Under the pieces are notes generated by a model. That model had not been told where the DNA came from and made no database searches. It saw nothing but the letters and a program-made list of their open reading frames with translations. A program made the position numbers and the translations under genes. Shown here piece after piece: positions 1 through 7,910 of a stretch of 39,124 bases of DNA (position 1 is its first letter; each line of letters opens with the position of its first letter). The stretch is from Candidatus Gastranaerophilales bacterium (GTDB taxonomy: Bacteria; Cyanobacteriota; Vampirovibrionia; Gastranaerophilales; Gastranaerophilaceae). Location: the NCBI GenBank assembly GCA_944324185.1, contig CALUVI010000017.1:1-39124 (forward strand), read 5' to 3'.

Positions 1-43
1 ACTAAATCTACACAACCAAAACCCGCTCTATAACAGGTTTTTA

Positions 44-57
44 CCCCCCCCCCCCCC
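44..57. repeat. Poly-C tract, 14 bases
   Basis: An uninterrupted run of 14 C follows TTTA, so the run extends the octamer TTTACCCC that recurs through the window. A similar run of 10 C follows the same TTTA at 2154-2163. Such homopolymers slip during replication and are also prone to sequencing or assembly error. Confidence 0.8.
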
Positions 58-414
58 GAGGTGCAGTGCTGCATTGCAAGCTTTATAGAACGCTTGCAAT
101 CTTAAAGGGTATATATTCTCTTTAAATCTAAACGGAAACATCTAACATCATATCCTTTGATTATTATACTTTATATATTCCACATTTAGAGCGTTTTATA
201 ACACATTTTTATAATAGTTGTTACATTTATTTACAAATTAAGCAAAGAAAAAGGAATCCTTTTATATAAGAATTCCCATGGTTGTTTTGTTTGCGTGTTT
301 TTCCTTTTTACGTTTTCTCTTCTCGTTTTCCTCGTGTCTTTCTTTCCTCGTATTTAATTTAAATCCCCTCCGGGGTACGGATAAGTACCGGATAATAATC
401 CGGCTCTCATTCAA

Positions 415-436
415 ACTTACTTATTTCTAAGTAAGT
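415..436 (-). terminator. Hairpin after the RHH gene
   Basis: A 9-bp perfect stem (ACTTACTTA/TAAGTAAGT) closes a loop that reads GAAA on the minus strand. It begins right after the stop codon of the minus-strand gene at 437. A second short stem, CCGGAT/ATCCGG at 388-403, follows. The T-tail is short, so termination is likely but not certain. Confidence 0.5.
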
Positions 437-628
437 CTACCCGTCCAGCAGTGCCTCTAAAATTCTTGCGTTCTTATCAGCCAGAGTGTTATTGCGAACT
501 TGAGAACGTGTAATATAACTTCTCAAAGCCTCTCTGATAAGTTCTGAACGTGATCTGCTTTCATTCTCTGCAACTTCGTCAATTTTGCCTAAGAAACTTT
601 CAGGCATTGAAATCAATACTCTTGCCAT
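437..628 (-). CDS. Ribbon-helix-helix (CopG-like) DNA-binding protein
   Basis: This 63-residue protein has the ribbon-helix-helix pattern: an N-terminal beta strand (MARVLISMPESFL) followed by two helices containing SRSRSELIREALRSYI. These proteins dimerise and bind DNA through the paired strands, and many are antitoxins or plasmid/partition regulators. The start is supported by AGGAGT six bases upstream. No toxin-like partner is next to it: downstream is non-coding and upstream is a purD-like gene, so a stand-alone regulator is more likely than a toxin-antitoxin antitoxin. The fold assignment is good; the target is unknown. Confidence 0.8.
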   Translation of the reverse strand: MARVLISMPESFLGKIDEVAENESRSRSELIREALRSYITRSQVRNNTLADKNARILEALLDG

Positions 629-742
629 AAATTTACTCCTTTTATTATCCTCTGTATAATTGTTTTACATTTGATATATATATAAAGTATTTGTGAATTA
701 TAAAATTGCCTTTTTTCTTCACAAATATTAAGAAATGTTAAC

Positions 743-1981
743 TTAACTTTTCATCTTACATATATCTTTTCTGAAATATACAGATTCAAATGATATATCT
801 CCGGCTTCTTCGTACATCTTCTTTACTGCTCCTGATGCTGTTGCAGAGGCTGTTGTAAGCGAAAGAACCGCGCCCTGATGGGCTTCAAATTCCAGATAAC
901 GATTTTTTGTAACCGCAGGGTAAAATACGACTTTTGTCTCTTCATCAATACTGTCCAAACCCTGAATAACATTTTCTTTATTGTTTTTATTTTTGCAGGT
1001 AAGAACAAGGGATGAGGCAAACATATCTTTGTTTTTGATATACTCGACTTCATCGCTGAATGAGCCTATGACGCATGAATAGAACAAGTTATATAAATCC
1101 TCGTCAAGTATTTCAAGAAGTGCCGGCGCATCACAATCCTGCATAAAAGATTGCCAGCCGAGAATTTGAATCGAACCTTCTTCTGTTAAAATGCCGTTCA
1201 CACCGAGAATACCGAGATAAGGGTTTCCTTCAATCTCCAGATAATCAAGTGTCGGGTAAATTACATTATCCATAAGGAAATATTCGTTTTCTACGGATAG
1301 CTTGTAATTAGGCACGCAGGAGCCCATTCCGCCTGTAAGCTGCCCGCCCCCGCCTTCAAGAGCGTGTTTGTAAGTTATGGAAGAACCTATTGGCAAGGCT
1401 TTATATCCGTCTGTTATTGTGTAGAATGAAAACGGAGTTCCGTAAACATAATCTTCAATAATTATGCGCTTTCCCTTTTCTATAAAACTTGCTTCAACAA
1501 GTGCTTTTGCCGTTTGATATGATGTAAACACCGCCGCGCTGTTGGAATCATCCGTCTTTAATACAAAAGGTGTTTTCTGGTTTTTTATGTAATCCAGAAC
1601 CATATTCTGCTTTTCAAAAATTCCGAATTTTGGAGTCGGAATTCTTAGTTTGTAGAGAATTTTTTTTGCAAGAGCTTTGTCAAAAACTATTTTTGCTGCA
1701 TTCTTATCCGGAGCAAATATTTTTTGATTATTTTCATTAAAAACTTCTGCAATATCAGTTTTTAAGGCAGTATAAGATACCGGTATCGTCATATCTATGC
1801 CGTTTTCAACAACAAATTCCAGAAGCTCTTTTACGCTGTCTTCTCTTATATCAACACACTGCGCAAATTCTTTAAGAGTATCAGAAGCCGGTGTTATATA
1901 AATCTCGTGCTTTTCTGATAACTTTTTAGCAAGCGCGTATTCTTTAGCGCCGTTTCCGATAATTAAAATTTTCTTTTGCAT
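743..1981 (-). CDS. PurD-like ATP-grasp protein, probably not a normal GAR synthetase
   Basis: The 412 residues follow phosphoribosylamine-glycine ligase (PurD) from end to end. There is a Rossmann-like start (ILIIGNGAKEYALAKKL), a PurD-like 'KIVFDKALAKKILYKLRIPTP' region near residue 100, GGMG near 220 and a typical PurD C-terminal domain ending in SVYFRKDI. PurD makes glycinamide ribonucleotide in purine synthesis. However, the usual EFNxRFGDPE segment, whose Glu and Asn bind Mg-ATP, reads ILGWQSFMQDCD here (about residues 269-280), and the lysine/glycine-rich ATP loop is also changed (VLKTDDSNSA). I therefore call it a divergent paralogue or pseudoenzyme. It lies downstream of fba but is separated from it by a terminator. 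Confidence 0.75.
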   Translation of the reverse strand: MQKKILIIGNGAKEYALAKKLSEKHEIYITPASDTLKEFAQCVDIREDSVKELLEFVVENGIDMTIPVSYTALKTDIAEVFNENNQKIFAPDKNAAKIVFDKALAKKILYKLRIPTPKFGIFEKQNMVLDYIKNQKTPFVLKTDDSNSAAVFTSYQTAKALVEASFIEKGKRIIIEDYVYGTPFSFYTITDGYKALPIGSSITYKHALEGGGGQLTGGMGSCVPNYKLSVENEYFLMDNVIYPTLDYLEIEGNPYLGILGVNGILTEEGSIQILGWQSFMQDCDAPALLEILDEDLYNLFYSCVIGSFSDEVEYIKNKDMFASSLVLTCKNKNNKENVIQGLDSIDEETKVVFYPAVTKNRYLEFEAHQGAVLSLTTASATASGAVKKMYEEAGDISFESVYFRKDICKMKS

Positions 1982-2039
1982 AAAAGCATTATATCACAGA
2001 AAAGGCTCCTCTGATATTTTTTGCAAATACCAAAAACAA

Positions 2040-2068
2040 GCGGACACAAACTAAAAGTTTGTGTCCGC
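2040..2068 (-). terminator. Intrinsic terminator of fba
   Basis: A perfect 13-bp stem (GCGGACACAAACT and its complement, 2040-2052/2056-2068) closes an AAA/TTT triloop. On the minus strand it is followed by TTGTTTTTGG. It lies about 95 bases past the fba stop and before the purD-like gene, so it separates the two transcripts. Confidence 0.8.
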
Positions 2069-2153
2069 CAAATTACTTTCTATTAAGTAGTCACACCATT
2101 GAGGCGGCTCCGGAGTTATTATATTAGCCTGTAATTGCCGACTAATATATTTA

Positions 2154-2163
2154 CCCCCCCCCC
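2154..2163. repeat. Poly-C tract at the fba 3' end
   Basis: Ten C follow TTTA. The last C is part of the fba stop codon (TAG on the minus strand), so the run directly abuts the end of the reading frame. Slippage would not alter the protein because it lies after the stop. Confidence 0.7.
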
Positions 2164-3122
2164 TAGTCGTCAGCGTGACCTGCAGTACCTAATACGTCGC
2201 GCATTTTGTGGATTACCATTTCTTTAACAGCAGTTCTGCCAGGTCCCATGTATTCACGCGGGTCGAATTTTTCAGGATGTTCAATAAAGAACTCTCTGAT
2301 AGTAGAAGTCATTGCTAATCTTAAGTCTGTATCGATGTTAATCTTAGCAACACCGTGTTTAGAAGCGTAGTTAAGCATATCTTCAGGAACACCTTGAGCG
2401 TCTGGAAGATTGCCGCCGTATTTATTACATTTAGCAACAAATTCTTTCGGAACTGATGATGAACCGTGAAGAACTAACGGATAATCGTATCCAACGATTT
2501 CATTAACAGCTTTTTTAATTTCTGCCAATCTTTCAAAGTCTAATTTAGCTTCGCCTTTGAACTTGTAAGCACCGTGAGATGTTCCGATAGCAACTGCAAG
2601 AGAGTCGCAGCCTGTTTCTTTAACGAATCTTGCTGCTTCAGCAGGATCTGTATAAGTTGAATCTTTTGCGTGAACTTTTACATCATCTTCAACACCGGCT
2701 AATTTACCAAGCTCAGCTTCAACTGAAATTCCGCGCGGATGAGCGTAGTCAACAACCTGTTTTGTTAACTTGATATTTTCTTCTAACGGGAATCTGCTTC
2801 CGTCAATCATAACAGAAGAGAAGCCGCCGTCAATACAAGCTTTGCAGATTTCAAAATCAGCACCGTGGTCAAGGTGTAAAGCTATAGGTACTGTAGTTGT
2901 TGCAAGAGCTGCTTCAACTAACTTAATCAAATAAGTTTGGTTAGCGTATTTTCTTGCACCTGCTGAAACTTGAAGAATGATTGGTGATCTTGTTTCTTCA
3001 GCAGCTTCCGCAATACCTTGCAAGATTTCCATGTTGTTAACGTTGTAAGCACCGATGGCGTAACCGCCAGCTAATGCTTTTTTGAACATTTCGCCTGTTC
3101 CGACTAATTTTCTTTCACTCAT
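2163..3122 (-). CDS. fba: Class II fructose-bisphosphate aldolase
   Basis: This zinc enzyme reversibly splits fructose-1,6-bisphosphate into dihydroxyacetone phosphate and glyceraldehyde-3-phosphate in cytosolic glycolysis/gluconeogenesis. The 319 residues show the class II signature: GAYNVNNMEILQGI near residue 24, HLDHG at 83-87 (catalytic Asp85, zinc His86), EAELG near 140, AIGTSHGAYKF with a zinc His near 183, LHGSSSVP with another near 220, and INIDTDLR for phosphate binding. The length is normal. AAGGAG sits at good spacing before the ATG. A leader with two alternative hairpins precedes it and a strong terminator follows, so it is probably transcribed alone. Its codons look those of a highly expressed gene. 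Confidence 0.96.
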   Translation of the reverse strand: MSERKLVGTGEMFKKALAGGYAIGAYNVNNMEILQGIAEAAEETRSPIILQVSAGARKYANQTYLIKLVEAALATTTVPIALHLDHGADFEICKACIDGGFSSVMIDGSRFPLEENIKLTKQVVDYAHPRGISVEAELGKLAGVEDDVKVHAKDSTYTDPAEAARFVKETGCDSLAVAIGTSHGAYKFKGEAKLDFERLAEIKKAVNEIVGYDYPLVLHGSSSVPKEFVAKCNKYGGNLPDAQGVPEDMLNYASKHGVAKINIDTDLRLAMTSTIREFFIEHPEKFDPREYMGPGRTAVKEMVIHKMRDVLGTAGHADD

Positions 3123-3147
3123 GTGAGTTCTCCTTCTTTTATTACAT

Positions 3148-3208
3148 AGAGGCTTGAAACCTCTTTACATGGTAAAAATTACTACAAAAAGGAGACATTG
3201 TAAAGAGG
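3148..3208 (-). promoter_or_regulatory. fba leader with alternative hairpins
   Basis: On the minus strand, CCTCTTTACA (3208-3199) can pair with TGTAAAGAGG (3169-3160) in a 10-bp stem. The AGAGG part of the second arm can instead pair with CCTCT at 3152-3148 in a short 5-bp hairpin nearer the start codon. The two structures exclude each other. This may be an expression switch or simply a stable 5' end; no known riboswitch is recognised. Confidence 0.35.
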
Positions 3209-3234
3209 GGTAAAATATAGGAACTGAAATTGAA

Positions 3235-6030
3235 CTATGCCTTTTTAATTTCAGTTAATGTCGGATCAAGCAGGCGTCTTCCGATATTGTCAAAATTAAT
3301 TGAAAACAGGGTTTTGTTTCCATATTTAATCATTTTTTCAACAACTCCGCTGCCGTATTTTGCATGTGTAACTGTGTCCCCCTGCTGAATAGGGTCGCTG
3401 ATGACCATATCTTCTTGAGGAATATCTGCGTCATAAACAGGTACGATAGGGGTGGATGAATTCCTGGTTTCCAGTATATCATTATCTGTATCATCTTTTA
3501 ATTCTATAGATTCTGCCGGAGTCTCTTCAATAATTCCGTCTTCCGGTTCAGAATCCGAAAGCTCTTCCAACACGGTGTCACCATCTGAAACTTCTTCCAG
3601 CAGAGTGTCATCATTGTTCAATTCATCAATAAAATCAAGGTCAGAATCGGAAATGTCATCGTCTTTTCTTGTTGTAAAAACCTTATCGACATCTTTTACA
3701 ATTTGTTCATCCAAATTCTCAGCAGTTTCGTTATTTTCATCATCCTCTGTCATATCTATGACAATATCATTTTCATCAGCTTCATCAGGATCAAGCTCTA
3801 TGATATCGTCAAAATCGGAACTGTCATCAGAAACAGGCAGAATTTCAGGCTCTTCATTAACAGTTTCTTCCTGTATTGAGTTGTTAATAAGTTCTTCGTG
3901 ATTCTCATCAGCTTCGAAATCAAGATCAAAATCTTCCGGAATTTCTATCTCATTGTCTTCTCTCAACTCTTCTGTAAGAGTATTTTCAGAAAGCTCTGAA
4001 TCAATATTTTCTGTTTCTTCGACAAGGTCAAGTGCTTCTACGGAATTGTCATTTTGATTTTCTTCCGGAACATAGTCCTGTATCTCTTCCGGTTGCTCTA
4101 ATTCTTTGCTTTCGAAAGCTTCTTCCAGCTGAATGGTATCAACTTCCTGCTGAAATTCTATATTTTCTGTTTGTTCATTATTATCGGAGTCTTCCGCTAT
4201 TAGCTGCTCATGTTGATTAACAACTTCTTCAATATTTTTATCTTCGATGTCGGGTTCAAGAGAAAGTTCTTCTAAGATTTCATTTTTATATTCTTCATTC
4301 TCTTGAAGCTCATCTGCTATGTTGATAGTTTCTTCTATTTCTTCGGGAGAATTTTCCTCTTCCTCTTTATTATCTTCCTGTTCACCGTCATTTTCAAACA
4401 TGTTACCGGATAGTTCAGTTAAATCTTTTGCAGCATCTGAAATTATCGCATCAGATTTTTCAGCGATGTTTGCAAAAATTTCTTCGTTAGTAATTTTACG
4501 CTCTTCAATAATATTTTCTTCAGAATCTTCATTCTCTTGAACCGTGTCATCAGTAACGATTTCCGGCTCGATAATTTCAAGAGAAATTTCTTCCGCATCC
4601 TCAACGTTCTCTTCATGAATACCAGAAACATCTTCTTCTGCAGGAGAAACCTCTTCACCATCATCATCTTTTTCTTCTTCTGCTGCTGCTGATGATGATG
4701 GTGTTGTTTCTACATCATTACCGGTTTCCGGAGTGTTATTTTTTTTCGGAACGATTTCCGGCTCCTGTTGTTCACTATCCTCCTGAGAAGTTATTTTGTC
4801 AGACTCTTCTGCCGGCTTTGATATCTCTTGAATTATTTCTTTTTCTGAATTAACAGGTATTATTTCATTAATAACTCTTGCGGAGGATACAAGCGGAATG
4901 TAATTTACAGCTTCGCCTGCTATAAGGTATGAACCTTTTTGCATAGTCTTGAGGAATGTATTGTATATTTTGAAAATTTCATTGTTCGTTAAAGACGGAG
5001 ATATTATAAAATTATCAAACAGATTTTTTATATCATTTAAATATTTGAATCTTGAATGAGTAATAAATGCTGTAGGAGTTGAAGCCTCCAGTATATTTTT
5101 GAGATTCTTTCTACTTATCGTATTTGATAATTCCAGAAAGACCTGAGTGCTATTTTTCTCTTGAAGTTTTTCGTAAAGAAACGCAAGATATCTGTTCTGG
5201 AAAGCGCTGTCAAGCTTTGACAGGTCAATTACTGCACATTTGGAATTGAGAATTTTTTGAACTTTATCTGCTTCATTTTTATCTTTTGCAAAATATCCGA
5301 GTCTGTCAAATTTAGCAAGTTTGTTTTTCAATACCAGAAGCTTAAATACATGCGACCTGTCAACCATTTCATCAACAATATTTTTTAATGCTTCAAATGG
5401 TACGAACGGAACGGTTTTTGAGTATTCTGCCAGATCTCTAAAAATTTCTACAATAAGAGCTTTGCTGTCTCCTGTAGCATCATTCAGGCAATCCTGGTAC
5501 ATGAAAGCAAGCGAAGCTGTATCCAGAGGCAGCTTAAAATCTTCCCCGGCAGTGTATTTTTTTGCGTTTATAACTCCTAAAGTATCTATTATTAAAACAT
5601 TTTTGCCGAGATTGTTAAACTGTTTTGTAAGATTTCTAATTAAAATATTATTTTCGTCTTTATCATCAATACTCATCAGCATTTTTTTGTTAAATGCGGA
5701 TGAATCAATTATTATATTTAAATCCTTATCAGGCATAACTCCTGCAATTACAGGTTCAGCGGCATTAATCGAATTATTCAGTATATTAAAAGTAAAGTCG
5801 CTGATTTGGGCATCATCAGACGGCAGGGTTTTGTCGTAAGGCTGCAAGCTTCCGTCATACAGGAATAGAATTTTTGCCACTGCAACAGAATTTATATCCG
5901 AATGTTTTATTTGTACAATCTGGGCAATATAATTCTTTGCAAGACCTGAGACCTGTATGAAAGATGACAGGCAAATACTGCTATCCGATTCAAATTTTAT
6001 AAAACCGTCTCTTACTTCTAAAATCTTCAT
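3235..6030 (-). CDS. HerA-like degenerate ATPase with acidic linker and C-terminal Tudor domain
   Basis: I recognise parts of this 931-residue protein, not the whole. Residues 1-75 resemble a HAS-barrel as found at the start of HerA-type ATPases. Residues 100-380 look like the following RecA-like fold (KNVLIIDTLG, AFITHSRF), but where the GxxGxGK(S/T) P-loop should lie it reads MSIDDKDENN, so ATP binding is doubtful. Residues 390-870 are extremely Glu/Asp-rich low-complexity sequence, presumably disordered. The last 55 residues (QGDTVTHAKYGSGVVEKM ... NIGRRLL) match the C-terminal Tudor domain of UvrD/PcrA helicases, which contacts RNA polymerase. No signal peptide is visible, so it should be cytosolic. 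Function is unknown; a nucleoid- or RNA polymerase-associated scaffold is my inference. It is divergent from the M16 gene. Confidence 0.65.
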   Translation of the reverse strand: MKILEVRDGFIKFESDSSICLSSFIQVSGLAKNYIAQIVQIKHSDINSVAVAKILFLYDGSLQPYDKTLPSDDAQISDFTFNILNNSINAAEPVIAGVMPDKDLNIIIDSSAFNKKMLMSIDDKDENNILIRNLTKQFNNLGKNVLIIDTLGVINAKKYTAGEDFKLPLDTASLAFMYQDCLNDATGDSKALIVEIFRDLAEYSKTVPFVPFEALKNIVDEMVDRSHVFKLLVLKNKLAKFDRLGYFAKDKNEADKVQKILNSKCAVIDLSKLDSAFQNRYLAFLYEKLQEKNSTQVFLELSNTISRKNLKNILEASTPTAFITHSRFKYLNDIKNLFDNFIISPSLTNNEIFKIYNTFLKTMQKGSYLIAGEAVNYIPLVSSARVINEIIPVNSEKEIIQEISKPAEESDKITSQEDSEQQEPEIVPKKNNTPETGNDVETTPSSSAAAEEEKDDDGEEVSPAEEDVSGIHEENVEDAEEISLEIIEPEIVTDDTVQENEDSEENIIEERKITNEEIFANIAEKSDAIISDAAKDLTELSGNMFENDGEQEDNKEEEENSPEEIEETINIADELQENEEYKNEILEELSLEPDIEDKNIEEVVNQHEQLIAEDSDNNEQTENIEFQQEVDTIQLEEAFESKELEQPEEIQDYVPEENQNDNSVEALDLVEETENIDSELSENTLTEELREDNEIEIPEDFDLDFEADENHEELINNSIQEETVNEEPEILPVSDDSSDFDDIIELDPDEADENDIVIDMTEDDENNETAENLDEQIVKDVDKVFTTRKDDDISDSDLDFIDELNNDDTLLEEVSDGDTVLEELSDSEPEDGIIEETPAESIELKDDTDNDILETRNSSTPIVPVYDADIPQEDMVISDPIQQGDTVTHAKYGSGVVEKMIKYGNKTLFSINFDNIGRRLLDPTLTEIKKA

Positions 6031-6115
6031 CGACTAAATTTTATCATGAACATGCTTTTTTCAATATATTTTTTTACAAATTGAAACCTTATTTTATTTG
6101 TGTTTTAATTTTTGT

Positions 6116-7312
6116 ATGAGAGAATTTAGATTAAACAATAATATTAATGTTTGCGTAAAACAGAATAAAAATACGCCGAGAGCTGCTTTAACCCTTAATA
6201 TTTCTATTAACAAGCCGGAGAAATATGCAGGCGAATATTCTATAATGAACAGACTGCTTCTTAAAGGTACAAATAAATATTCGTCAGAAGAGCTGTCTGC
6301 AATACTTGATGAAAATGCAATTGATTTCACGTGTGAAATGAAATCAGATTATTTAAGACTCAGATTTGTATGTCTTAATGAAGATTTTGAAAAAGCTCTT
6401 TCAATTATGCAGGATGTGATTTTGAATTCGACTTTTGAAGAATTTGAAAAAGAAAAGGTTAAAATGAAAGGCGAATTGACTGCAGAGTTGGATTCAGCAA
6501 AAGTTAAAGTATCTGATTTATTCACAAAAACTATTTACAAAAATCACTACTACGGTCATAGCTACACTAAAGTTCTTGAAGAGCTGGATAGTGTTACGAA
6601 AGATGATGTTGTAAATTCTTATAAAGACATTCTGTTGAACAGCAGAAAGACACTGGTTCTTGTTGGTGACGTTGATTCTGATATAGTTGAAAAATATCTC
6701 GGAAATATTCCGGAATCAGTTGGGCGCGAGTCTTTAATAGAACCGCCAGCACCATTAAAGCAGGAATATACAGAGATTGTAAAAAATGACGCTAATCAGG
6801 CTCAAATTCTTCAAGGCTGGCTTGTTCCGACAATAGGGTCAGATGAATATCCGACTCTTATGCTTTTGAATGTAATTTTAGGAGCAAGCGGCTTGTCTTC
6901 CCGTCTTTTTATGGAATTAAGAGAGAAAAAAGGTCTTGCTTATACTGTAAGAACAGCGTACGAAACACATAGAAAATCTGCCGTATTTAGCATTTACATA
7001 GGAACAGAGCCTTCTAATATTCAAACTTCAATAGAAGGATTCAAAGAAGAGATTGAGAAAATTAAAACAATTCCTGTAAGCGAAGACGAATTAAAAAATG
7101 CAGTTAATAATCTTATAGGCAAACAGGATTTTATAACCGAAACAAATTCGCAGCAGGCAAATATAATGGCATATTATTCTATTATGGGTAAGCCTTACGG
7201 TTATCAAAAAGAGGTTAGAGAAGCGCTTCACCGCGTAACACCGCAGGATTTGCAGCGTGTTGCAAATGAGTATTTTACGGATGATTATATTTTATCTGTT
7301 ATAAGACCGTAG
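6116..7312 (+). CDS. M16B-family peptidase homologue without zinc site
   Basis: About 398 residues have the two-domain M16 (insulinase/processing-peptidase) fold. The catalytic HxxEH is absent: the equivalent segment reads YSIMNRLLLKGTNKYSSEEL, retaining only the trailing LKGT. The C-terminal half keeps the family's LSSRLFMELREKKGLAYTV block. Such inactive subunits usually pair with an active M16 partner (as MPP-alpha does with MPP-beta); no partner is in this window. I chose the ATG at 6116 over a TTG at 6098 because the added six residues (MCFNFC) are not family-like. No Shine-Dalgarno is visible for either. The M14 gene follows nine bases later, suggesting an operon. Confidence 0.85.
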   Translation: MREFRLNNNINVCVKQNKNTPRAALTLNISINKPEKYAGEYSIMNRLLLKGTNKYSSEELSAILDENAIDFTCEMKSDYLRLRFVCLNEDFEKALSIMQDVILNSTFEEFEKEKVKMKGELTAELDSAKVKVSDLFTKTIYKNHYYGHSYTKVLEELDSVTKDDVVNSYKDILLNSRKTLVLVGDVDSDIVEKYLGNIPESVGRESLIEPPAPLKQEYTEIVKNDANQAQILQGWLVPTIGSDEYPTLMLLNVILGASGLSSRLFMELREKKGLAYTVRTAYETHRKSAVFSIYIGTEPSNIQTSIEGFKEEIEKIKTIPVSEDELKNAVNNLIGKQDFITETNSQQANIMAYYSIMGKPYGYQKEVREALHRVTPQDLQRVANEYFTDDYILSVIRP

Positions 7313-7320
7313 GAGAAGTG

Positions 7321-7899
7321 ATGAGATTAGCCGGAAATACCCTGAACCCTTCCGTACTTATAATCGGCTGTTTCCACGGTGATGAACCGCAGGGTAAGTA
7401 TTTGATTGAGGAGTATTTAAAACTTTATCCGGAATCTAGTCTGCTTTTTATTCCCTGCCTGAATGAATACGGGGTTAAAAATAAAACCAGAACCAATGAA
7501 AACGGGGTTGATTTAAACAGAAATTTTCCGGCAAAAAATTGGGAGTTAACCGATAAAAATGAGTATTTTGGCGGTGAATACCCTAAATCGGAGAAAGAAA
7601 CTTGTTTTGTTATAGATACGGTAGAAAAATATACTCCGAAAATAATTCTCACACTCCACGCGCCTTATAAAATTGTTAATTATGACGGAGAAGCCGGAGA
7701 GCTTGCGGAAGAGATTTCTAAAATCATAAATTATCCTGTAGAGGAGAATATCGGATACCCGACTCCCGGGAGTTTTGGAACCTGGGCAGGAATAGAACAA
7801 AAAATTCCGACTATAACACTTGAACTTGATGAAGAGGTTGAGGTAGAATCTTTAAAAGAGTCTGTATTTAAAATTTTTAAATTGCTGGAAAATAAATAA
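7321..7899 (+). CDS. M14-family zinc carboxypeptidase, MpaA-like
   Basis: This is a short (192-residue) metallocarboxypeptidase with the zinc ligands and active site intact: HxxE at His19/Glu22, the third ligand His113 (LTLHAPY), substrate-binding Arg57 and Asn66-Arg67 (VDLNRNFP), and catalytic Glu168 (TLELDEE). PGSFGTWAG near 150 resembles murein-peptide amidase MpaA, which removes meso-diaminopimelate from the muropeptide tripeptide during wall recycling. No signal peptide is seen, which fits a cytosolic recycling enzyme. AGGAG overlaps the stop of the preceding gene and is five bases from ATG 7321; the GTG at 7318 is too close. The substrate is inferred. Confidence 0.85.
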   Translation: MRLAGNTLNPSVLIIGCFHGDEPQGKYLIEEYLKLYPESSLLFIPCLNEYGVKNKTRTNENGVDLNRNFPAKNWELTDKNEYFGGEYPKSEKETCFVIDTVEKYTPKIILTLHAPYKIVNYDGEAGELAEEISKIINYPVEENIGYPTPGSFGTWAGIEQKIPTITLELDEEVEVESLKESVFKIFKLLENK

Positions 7900-7910
7900 C
7901 AAGGAATTTT

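Larger units (their letters stand above)
1..436. other. Non-coding left edge
   Basis: I see no convincing gene here. The stretch holds a 14-base poly-C tract (44-57) directly after TTTA. It also has an 8-bp inverted repeat TTGCAAGC/GCTTGCAA around positions 75-105, an A/T-rich stretch, and two hairpins (388-403 and 415-436) just downstream of the minus-strand gene that ends at 437. It probably contains the 3' untranslated region of that gene and whatever regulates a gene beyond the window edge. Confidence 0.5.

Noticed and set aside
437..628. Toxin-antitoxin pair
   Set aside because: The ribbon-helix-helix protein has no toxin-like gene on either side.
743..1053. Basic frame (823-1053, minus) inside the PurD-like gene
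   Set aside because: It is an out-of-frame shadow with no start signal or family resemblance.
3452..3901. Ser-rich frame on the strand opposite the acidic protein
   Set aside because: It is the antisense of a Glu/Asp-rich low-complexity region (GAA/GAT codons read as TTC/ATC/TCT) and has no ribosome-binding site or family.
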